NCBI RefSeq assembly: GCF_018614615.1 | Contig: NZ_JAGGOK010000002.1 | Coordinates: 128,751-192,750 of the forward strand | Source of the DNA: Streptomyces sp. ISL-100 | GTDB taxonomy: Bacteria > Actinomycetota > Actinomycetes > Streptomycetales > Streptomycetaceae | Length of the DNA: 64,000 bases | Direction of reading: 5' to 3' | Shown: positions 36,004-42,865 of the stretch, one piece after another | How the letters are laid out: the number at the start of each line of letters is the position of its first letter | Numbering within the stretch: position 1 is the first letter of the stretch | Position numbers and translations under genes: made by a program | Notes under the pieces: model-generated | What the model was told of the DNA's origin: nothing | Seen by the model: only the letters and a program-made list of their open reading frames with translations | The model's database searches: none

Positions 36004-36169
36004 TGCGATGCGAGTTGCGGAGCCGTACGGCCTGGGTGACCCTGGTCTCACATCACTCAGGGTGCAACGGCGGTGACGCTGCGAACCAGCCCCGCCGGAC
36101 CAAACAGCAGACAGCCACTGCTGGATCCGTTCTTCGTCTTCTTCCGGACCTATTCGGGGAGTCGCAGCC

Positions 36170-36700
36170 GTGATCAGCGAGCCAAGCAGGCACTGCACGG
36201 TGGAGCTCCAGGCCCTGCCGTCGCGGATCGGTCAGGTCCGCAGAATCATCTCGGCGCAATTGCGCTACTGGCATATGGATCCCTTGATAGACCCGGCGGC
36301 GCTCGGCGTCACCGAACTGCTGACCAACGTCCACCGGCACGCAGAGCCGGACAAGATGTGCACCGTGGAGATCGAGCTGCTGCTCGACCGCCTGACGGTG
36401 TCCGTCCACGACCACGATCCGCGTCTGCCCACGGTCCGTGAGGCCGGCGCGTCCGAGACGAGCGGGCGCGGTCTCGCTCTCATCGAGGCGGTCAGCGAGA
36501 GCTGGGGTGTACGCCCGCAGGGCGACGCCGGGAAGGTCGTGTGGTTCACGCTGCCCACGCCGGCTCCCGCTGCGGCTTTGCCGCCGTACCCCGTGTACGG
36601 AGCCACGACTGACGGACCGTTCACGCACGAAGGGGCCGGTCACGAAGCCGTCCCGGCCACGCACGCGCCCGCCGCCGTCCGGTCCGCCGTAGTGGGCTGA
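36170..36700 (+). CDS. HATPase-domain anti-sigma-factor-type regulatory kinase
   Basis: A 176-residue protein with a GHKL ATP-binding domain of the RsbW/SpoIIAB anti-sigma kind: N-box LGVTELLTNVHRHAE, G1-like VSVHDHDPRLPTV and G2 SGRGLALIEAVS. Streptomyces have dozens of these, which inhibit sigma factors or act in signalling with anti-anti-sigma partners. The last 45 residues are Pro/Ala rich. The GTG at 36170 is the frame's start; the cognate sigma factor is not in this window. Confidence 0.82.
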   Translation: MISEPSRHCTVELQALPSRIGQVRRIISAQLRYWHMDPLIDPAALGVTELLTNVHRHAEPDKMCTVEIELLLDRLTVSVHDHDPRLPTVREAGASETSGRGLALIEAVSESWGVRPQGDAGKVVWFTLPTPAPAAALPPYPVYGATTDGPFTHEGAGHEAVPATHAPAAVRSAVVG

Positions 36701-36742
36701 CCGGACGGCGACTTCCGCCTGCGGGGCGCTGTCGCCGCGGTG

Positions 36743-38211
36743 CTAGTCGGTGGCGATGGTGCGCAGTACGTCCAGGCGCGCCGCCCTGGCGGGCCGGGCG
36801 CCGGCCCGCCAGGGCACCGGCGGCGAATCCGACCAGTACGACCACGGCCGGCCGGCCCGGCGGCAGCGCGAACGCGAAGGCGGTGTCGCCCGCGCCTTCG
36901 GACGCCTTCACGAGCACCCGGCCGAGGAAGGCACCGAGGGCTAGGCCACCCGCCGCTGCGAAGGCGGCGACCAGCACCGACTCCCAGCGGACCATGGCGC
37001 GCGGCTGCGCCCTGGTCTGGCCGACGGCGCGCAGCAGGCCGAGCTCCCTGGTCCGTTCGTGGAGGGCGAGCGTCAGGGTGTTGGCGATGCCGAGCAGTGC
37101 GATCAGGACCACGAGGGCAAGCAGCGCGTAGATCAGCGTCAGCATCATGTCGATGGCGCCGGCCGCGGACTGGGCGTACTCCGAACGGGTCTGCACCTCG
37201 GGATCGCCGTACGCCGCCGCGGCTTTCTCCACCGCTGCCGTGCCTTCGGCGTCCGTCACACCGTCCTTGAAGCTGACGGCGACCAGGGTGTCGGCGTCCT
37301 GTCCGCGGTGCGGGGCCCAGGCGTCGCGGGTTATGACGTAGTCGCCGGCGAGTTCTGACTGCTCGTAGACGGCCCGGACCGTGAAGGTCTGCTTCTGGCC
37401 GTCTGTGAAGGCGAGTTCGGTGGTGCTGCCGAGCTTCCAGCCGCGCTGGTCCGCCTCGGTGTCCGATACGGCGATTCCGTTCGCACCGAGGTCTTCGAGC
37501 ACCTCTTCGATGGAACTGAGTTCGAAGCCTTTGGCGAGCGCGGCCGGGTCGGTGACGGTCAGCTGCCACCCGCGCCGAACGCCGGGGCGCTGACGGCGAC
37601 GTCGCCCGCGAAGGAGCGGCGCACGGTCTGGTCCATGGTTGCCTTCAGCGAGGCGCCGAAGACAGTGAACAGCGACACGACGGCTACGCCGATCATGAGC
37701 GCCGTGGCCGTCGCCGCTGTGCGCTTCGGGCTGCGCAGTGCGTTCCGCTTGGCCAGGCCGCCGGTGACGCCGCGCATCCGGTCGAGGGGGCCGCCCAGGA
37801 CCCGTACGGCGTACGAGGAGGCGACGGGTCCGAGCACCACGAAGGCGACGAGCGCGAGCACCGCACCGGCCCCGGCCCCGGCCCCGGCCAGCCACACAGA
37901 CGCGGTCGCGAGTACGCCGGTGAGGCTGATGCCGATTCCGGCCAGGCCCAGGGCCGTACCGGTGAAGGCGCGCGTCCTGGAGGCGCCGGAGTCGTCGACG
38001 GCCGTCTCGCGGAGTGCGGCCAGCGGCGCGGTGCGTCCCGCGCGGAGCGCCGGCACAAGCGCGGAGCCGAGGCAGACGAGGACGCCGACGGCGAGCGGCA
38101 GGAGCATCGAGACGTCACTGATCACCAGGTCGCCTTCGGGGAAGGGGAATCCGATCGCCGGCGGGCGGCGGTCTCGGTGCCGACTGCCGCGGTGGTGGCG
38201 GCGCCGGTCAT
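36743..38211 (-). pseudogene. collapsed ABC-transporter locus: ATPase start fused to FtsX-type permease remnants
   Basis: The normal Streptomyces order is SHOCT gene, ABC ATPase, large FtsX permease. Here the ATG at 38211 overlaps the SHOCT stop (ATGA) and begins MTGAATTAAVGTETAAR, the opening of an ABC ATPase; within 20 codons the sequence becomes the interior of a permease (EGDLVISDVSMLLPLAVGVL). Both the rest of the ATPase and the permease N-terminal half are deleted. A further internal deletion near 37560 joins VSAPAFGAGG to LTVTDPAALAKGF in a shifted frame. Near 36800 a third frameshift precedes the normal C-terminus (RAARLDVLRTIATD, stop at 36743). No intact transporter remains. Membrane helices and the FtsX pattern (TRELGLLRAVGQTRAQ) identify the family. 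Confidence 0.8.
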
Positions 38212-38504
38212 GCGGCACCGCCCTTGGACGTCGTACGGCCGAACTGCTCGTCCAGTACGGACAGCCGGCGCCAGTACTCCTCCTCGTCGATCTCACCGGA
38301 GGCAAAGCGGCGGCCGAGCATCGCGATCGGCGAGCTTTCGCTGTGCGTCAGGCGCTCCTGCCAGGGACCGCGTCGTCCCGCCCGTCCGCCGCGCCATACG
38401 GCGGTGCGGCGCAGCACGGTGACGACGCCGACGACGACGGCCGCCCAGATCAGCGGGAAGAAGAAAACCCACGGACCGGGTCCTTCGTGCGCCAGGGTGT
38501 TCAT
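38208..38504 (-). CDS. SHOCT-domain small membrane protein
   Basis: A 98-residue protein with one membrane helix (about 12-33, WVFFFPLIWAAVVVGVVTVL) and a C-terminal SHOCT motif (AMLGRRFASGEIDEEEYWRRL). SHOCT segments are short helical oligomerisation tails. This gene usually precedes an ABC ATPase/permease pair; here it precedes the collapsed version and its stop overlaps the old ATPase start. The ATG at 38504 is the natural start. Confidence 0.8.
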   Translation of the reverse strand: MNTLAHEGPGPWVFFFPLIWAAVVVGVVTVLRRTAVWRGGRAGRRGPWQERLTHSESSPIAMLGRRFASGEIDEEEYWRRLSVLDEQFGRTTSKGGAA

Positions 38505-38771
38505 CTCGGTCAGCTCCTCGGTGCGGTTGGCTCGTTGTGTGGTGCTACGAGCGTCGCTCCGGGAGGGGGGCCTGGTCGTCGTACAGTCAGCGGCAGTGTG
38601 CGTACCACGCGGGGAGCAGGAAGGGCCTTGGTGGGCTGCTTCCGGCCGAGCCGCCCAGCATGCCGTACCTGCTGCGACGGCTGCGCCCGCGCCTCGGACT
38701 CACCCTGGGCGAAGCGCTTGTGAAGCGGGTTTTCATCGGTAACGGGGCGTGCGCGTTCGGGGTGGACTGGC

Positions 38772-39743
38772 TCAGCGGCTGACCGGCCGCTGCGCGAACC
38801 GGTCGAGTGCGCCGAGTACGAGTGCCCTCATCGTCTCGCTGCCCTTGTGTCCCGCGTCGTCGACGACGGTGAGCTCCGCGTCGGGCCAGACCTGGGCCAG
38901 TTCCCAGGCGGTGCCGTGCGGGCTGCTCAGGTCGTGGCGGCCGTGGAGCAGTACGCCCGGGATGCCGGCCAGGCGTCCCGCGTCGCGCAGCAGTTGCCCC
39001 TCGTCGAGCCAGGCGCCGTGGGCGAAGTAGTGGGAGGCGAGGCGCACGAGTGCGACGCGGGCGGCGGAGGGGCGGTCGCCGTAGGGGTTGGCACTGCCGC
39101 TGGGTTCGAGGGAGAGTACGGCGTCCTCCCAGGCGCACCAGTCGGCGGTTGCCTTCTCGCGTACGGCCGGATCGGCGTCCGAGACGAGCCGGGCGTACGC
39201 CGCGATGAGGTCGCCGTCGCGGTCGTTCCCGGGAACGCCCGCCCGGAACTTCTGCCATGCCTCTGGGAAGAACCGTGCGACGCCCCGGTACAGCCAGTCG
39301 ATTTCGCAGCGGCGGGTCGTGGTGACACCGGAGATGACGATTTCGCAGACGCGGTCCGGGTGGCTCTCGGCGTACGCGAGGATCAGCGTGGACCCCCAGG
39401 ACCCGCCGAAGAGCAGCCAGCGGTCGATCCCCAGATGCTCCCTCAACCGTTCCATGTCGTAGATCAGTTGGTGGGTGGTGTTGTGGGTGAGGTCGGTGGC
39501 GGGGTCGCTCGCGTGCGGGGTGCTGCGGCCGCATCCGCGCTGGTCGAAAAGGACGGTGCGGTAGCGCTGGGGGTCGAAGTAGCGGCGTGCGCCAGGGCCG
39601 CAGCCGGAGCCGGGGCCGCCGTGGACGACGAGTGCGGGTTTGCCGGCCGGGTTGCCGCAGACCTCCCAGTGGACGAGGTTGCCGTGGCCGACGTCGAGCA
39701 TGCCCTGGTCGTGGGGCTCGATGGGCGGGTAGGTCTCGGTCAT
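38772..39743 (-). CDS. pip: prolyl aminopeptidase
   Basis: A 323-residue alpha/beta hydrolase that removes N-terminal proline from peptides. Motifs: LVVHGGPGSGCGPGA (oxyanion), VLFDQRGCGRSTPH, and the nucleophile Ser115 in LFGGSWGSTLILAYAE. The catalytic Asp and His are in LLHGRHDLSS and VDDAGHKGSE. The HGGPG and GGSWGS motifs plus RGCGRS are diagnostic for the S33 prolyl aminopeptidase family. Its ATG overlaps the stop of the ROK regulator by 4 nt, so the two are translationally coupled. Confidence 0.9.
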   Translation of the reverse strand: MTETYPPIEPHDQGMLDVGHGNLVHWEVCGNPAGKPALVVHGGPGSGCGPGARRYFDPQRYRTVLFDQRGCGRSTPHASDPATDLTHNTTHQLIYDMERLREHLGIDRWLLFGGSWGSTLILAYAESHPDRVCEIVISGVTTTRRCEIDWLYRGVARFFPEAWQKFRAGVPGNDRDGDLIAAYARLVSDADPAVREKATADWCAWEDAVLSLEPSGSANPYGDRPSAARVALVRLASHYFAHGAWLDEGQLLRDAGRLAGIPGVLLHGRHDLSSPHGTAWELAQVWPDAELTVVDDAGHKGSETMRALVLGALDRFAQRPVSR

Positions 39744-40972
39744 GAGCTTCCCTTGGAGCCCGCGAGCGCGGCGAGCGGGTCGTCGAGCACCGGCTGCCAT
39801 GCCAACTCTGCCGCTCCGACCAGGCTGTTGTGGTCCAGCGTGCACGGCAGAATCGGTACGCCGCCGCTTCGCCCCCACAGGCTGCGGTCGGCCACTACGG
39901 CGCGCAGCCGCTCCGGGTCGGCGTCGAGCAGTTCGCGGTGGAGGCCGCCGAGGATGATGCGGTCCGGGTTGAGGATGTTCACGAGTCCGGCGAGGCCGAG
40001 GCCCAGGCGGTCGATCAGCTCCTCGCCCGCGCCGCGGATCGCCGGGTCGTCGTACTGTCCGCGCAGCAGCTCACGGGACTGCTGGAGCAGCGAGACCTCG
40101 GGGCCGGGGGTGCGGCCGGCCGCGTTGAGGAAGGCCAGCGGGTCGGTCTCGACGTCGAGGCAGCCGCGGCCGCCGCAGTAGCAGGGGCGGCCGTCGGGGT
40201 TGACCGTGAGGTGGCCCACTTCGAGGGCGAGGCCCGAACTGCCGGTGTGCAGGCGGCCGTCGATGACCAGCGCTCCGCCGACGCCGCGGTGGCCCGTGGC
40301 GACGCAGAGCAGGTGCTGGGCGCCGCGGCCGGCGCCGTGGCGGTGCTCGGCGAGGGCGGCGAGGTTGACATCGTTGCCCGCGAAGGCGGGGCCCGCGAGG
40401 CCTGCCGCGCGTACCTGCTCGGCGAAGATGTCGCGGACCGGGGAGCCGGCGGGCCAGGCGAGGTGCAGCGGGTTGAGGGCGGTGCCCTCCGGCTCCGCCA
40501 CGGCGGACGGCACGGCGAGGCCGGCGCCCACGCAGCGGCGGCCGCTCTCGCGCAGCAGTACGGCTCCGGCCTCGACCACTGACCCGATGACCTGCGCCGG
40601 GTCGGGGGCCACCGTCTTGCGGCCGGGCGCGGTCGCGACGATCCGGCCGCCGAGGCCGACGAGCGCGGCACGATAGCCGTCGGCGTGGATCTGCGCGGCG
40701 AGGACGACGGGGCCGGAGTCGTTGACGGCCAGCCGGTGCGAGGGGCGGCCCTGTGATCCGGCCGCCGCGCCGGGCCGGGAGTCGACCTGGATCAGCCCCA
40801 AGGCCTCCAGTTCGGCGGCGACCGCTCCGGCGGTGGCCCTGGTGACGCCGAGCTCGGCGGTGAGGACGGCGCGGGTGGGGGCCCGTCCTGTGTGCACCAG
40901 TTCCAGGGCGGGGCCGAGCGCACCCCGGCCCCTCTCCAGCCTCGTTTTGATGGTGGTCGCCTTCCCGTTCAT
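39740..40972 (-). CDS. ROK-family transcriptional regulator
   Basis: A 410-residue ROK regulator (NagC/XylR type). The N-terminal winged HTH (APTRAVLTAELGVTRATAGA VAA) is followed by a ROK sugar-kinase-like domain with the zinc motif RPCYCGGRGCLDVETD and GNDVNLAALAEHRHG. The effector is usually a sugar or amino sugar. Its ATG at 40972 lies inside a perfect 15-bp inverted repeat (40961-40999), so autoregulation is likely. It is coupled to prolyl aminopeptidase and divergent from an MFS gene. Confidence 0.88.
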   Translation of the reverse strand: MNGKATTIKTRLERGRGALGPALELVHTGRAPTRAVLTAELGVTRATAGAVAAELEALGLIQVDSRPGAAAGSQGRPSHRLAVNDSGPVVLAAQIHADGYRAALVGLGGRIVATAPGRKTVAPDPAQVIGSVVEAGAVLLRESGRRCVGAGLAVPSAVAEPEGTALNPLHLAWPAGSPVRDIFAEQVRAAGLAGPAFAGNDVNLAALAEHRHGAGRGAQHLLCVATGHRGVGGALVIDGRLHTGSSGLALEVGHLTVNPDGRPCYCGGRGCLDVETDPLAFLNAAGRTPGPEVSLLQQSRELLRGQYDDPAIRGAGEELIDRLGLGLAGLVNILNPDRIILGGLHRELLDADPERLRAVVADRSLWGRSGGVPILPCTLDHNSLVGAAELAWQPVLDDPLAALAGSKGSS

Positions 40973-40999
40973 GGGGGCGAGTCTCCCATGAACGGGAAG
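40961..40999. promoter_or_regulatory. 15-bp perfect inverted repeat over the ROK start, probable operator
   Basis: CTTCCCGTTCATGGG and CCCATGAACGGGAAG flank a 9-bp spacer. The left arm contains the start codon of the ROK gene on the minus strand, and the right arm carries the same ATGAACGGGAAG on the plus strand. It sits between the divergent ROK and MFS genes, where a ROK repressor would act. Confidence 0.6.
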
Positions 41000-41081
41000 A
41001 TCGTCCGGGTCCGGCTCCCGTTGTCCGTGGCGCTCACCTGTCGTCTTGTACGGATCCGGGGGCGGCCCCTATGCTGAGTTT

Positions 41082-42368
41082 GTGCCGCACCTAAACAAAC
41101 TACGGACGGCCGTTCCGGGGGGCCCGGGCGCAAACAGCGCCGAAACCTCCCTGTCCCGCCTCCGTACCGCCCTGACCGTGTTCTTCGCCCTCGACGGCTT
41201 CCTCTTCGCCGGCTGGGTGGTCCGTATCCCCGCGATCAAGGAACAGACCGGAGCCTCCGCGAGCGACCTCGGCCTCGCCCTGCTGGGGGTGTCCGGGGGC
41301 GCGGTGATCACGATGATGCTCACCGGGCGGCTGTGCCGGCGCTTCGGCAGCCACCCGGTGACGGTGGCCTGCGGGGTGCTGCTGTCGCTGAGCATCGCAC
41401 TGCCCGCACAGACGCACTCGACGCTCGCGCTCGGCCTCGTACTGCTGGTGTTCGGCGCTTCGTACGGCGGGATCAACGTCGCGATGAACAGTGCCGCGGT
41501 CGACCTGGTCGGGGCCATGCGGCGCCCGGTGATGCCCAGCTTCCACGCCGCTTTCAGCCTCGGCGGCATGGCGGGGGCCGGCCTCGGCGGTCTGGTGGCG
41601 GCGCAACTTCCCGCCACCACTCACCTGCTGGCCCTGACCGCCATCGGGCTCGTCGTCACCGCCGTGGCCGGTCCCGCGCTGCTGCGCCACCCTGCGCCCG
41701 CCACGAAGTATTCCCGAGAACGTCCCCAGGAGCGTTCCCAGGAACGGTCCAAAGAGCGTTCCCGGGAACGGTCGCAGCAGGCACCGGGGAACGGTCCGCG
41801 GCCGCTCTCGGGAACGGCCCGCAAGGCCGTCGCCCTCTTCGGCGTGATCGCGCTGTGCACGGCGTACGGCGAAGGGGCGCTCGCCGAATGGGGCACCCTC
41901 CATCTCCAAGAGGACCTCCATGCCCACCCCGGCATCGCGGCGGCCGGGTACTCCCTCTTCGCGCTGGCCATGGCGGTGGGCAGGCTCAGCGGCACCACAC
42001 TGCTCGAACGGCTCGGCCAGACCCGCACTCTCGTCGCGGGCGGGTCCGTCGCGGCCGTGGGCATGCTGCTCGGCGCGCTCGCACCGGCGACCTGGCTCGT
42101 GCTTGCCGGCTTCGCCGTGACCGGGCTCGGCCTCGCGAACGTCTTCCCCGTAGCGGTCGCCCGAGCAGGGGCACTCGCCGGGCCCAGCGGTGTCGCGGCG
42201 GCATCCACGCTCGGTTACGGCGGCATGCTCGTCGGCCCGCCCGTCATCGGGTTCCTCGCCGACTGGTTCTCCCTGCCCGTCGCGCTGACGACGGTGGCGA
42301 TGCTGGCCGCTGTCGCCGCGCTTCTGGGGTACTCGGCGCGGAACGCGTCGTCGGGAGGGCCCACCTGA
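41082..42368 (+). CDS. MFS transporter (FucP/YbjJ-like)
   Basis: A 428-residue 12-helix major facilitator of the group with FucP and YbjJ-like members. After a short tail come VFFALDGFLFAGWVVRIPAI, then LCRRFGSHP and ASYGGINVAMNSAAVDL. The central cytoplasmic loop holds a repetitive linker (ERPQERSQERSKERSRERSQ), built from repeated short codon blocks. The GTG at 41082 is preferred; an ATG-in-frame start further upstream (41046) overlaps the regulator's promoter. Divergent from the ROK gene, so likely controlled by it. The substrate is unknown. Confidence 0.8.
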   Translation: MPHLNKLRTAVPGGPGANSAETSLSRLRTALTVFFALDGFLFAGWVVRIPAIKEQTGASASDLGLALLGVSGGAVITMMLTGRLCRRFGSHPVTVACGVLLSLSIALPAQTHSTLALGLVLLVFGASYGGINVAMNSAAVDLVGAMRRPVMPSFHAAFSLGGMAGAGLGGLVAAQLPATTHLLALTAIGLVVTAVAGPALLRHPAPATKYSRERPQERSQERSKERSRERSQQAPGNGPRPLSGTARKAVALFGVIALCTAYGEGALAEWGTLHLQEDLHAHPGIAAAGYSLFALAMAVGRLSGTTLLERLGQTRTLVAGGSVAAVGMLLGALAPATWLVLAGFAVTGLGLANVFPVAVARAGALAGPSGVAAASTLGYGGMLVGPPVIGFLADWFSLPVALTTVAMLAAVAALLGYSARNASSGGPT

Positions 42369-42438
42369 GTAGGCGTACTCAGGCGCGGCCGGCCACGCGG
42401 CGGCACCCTGGAGGGACCACACCGGACGGAGAGATCAC

Positions 42439-42789
42439 ATGACTGCTCGACGGCTGCGCGCCATCGCTCGCCTGACGTTCCGTAACCCCGCCTCCCTGGT
42501 CTACCTCGGCCTGGTCGCGGCGACCGCGGTGTTCGTCACGGCCGACACCCTCTTCGTGACCCACGAGGACGCCTCGTTCGCCGGGGTGTGGCTGTTCCTC
42601 CTCAGTGCACCGACGATCTTCGCCTTCTTCATAGGCGGCGACCTGTTCGGCGTGGCCATGGCCGAGTCGGCCTGGTTCCTGTACGTCGCCCTGCCGCTCT
42701 CCGTACTCATCCAGTCGTTCGCGCTCGGCTGGTTCGTCCGGCTGCTCCGCGACGCCTCGCCCCGCCACGCCCACCCGCAGGGCGCCTGA
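42439..42789 (+). CDS. SCO4225-like small membrane protein
   Basis: A 116-residue protein with three membrane helices ([61 protein letters not shown]). Matches a small actinobacterial membrane family named after SCO4225. No motif gives a function. It precedes the RNA-repair-like gene by 76 nt on the same strand, but a joint role is not shown. Confidence 0.72.
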   Translation: MTARRLRAIARLTFRNPASLVYLGLVAATAVFVTADTLFVTHEDASFAGVWLFLLSAPTIFAFFIGGDLFGVAMAESAWFLYVALPLSVLIQSFALGWFVRLLRDASPRHAHPQGA

Positions 42790-42865
42790 GCCCGGGTCGT
42801 CCGCCCGCGCGCATCGCCCCGGCCAATGGCGGGATCATGGCCTTGGACCCACGTCCGGAGGTGTG

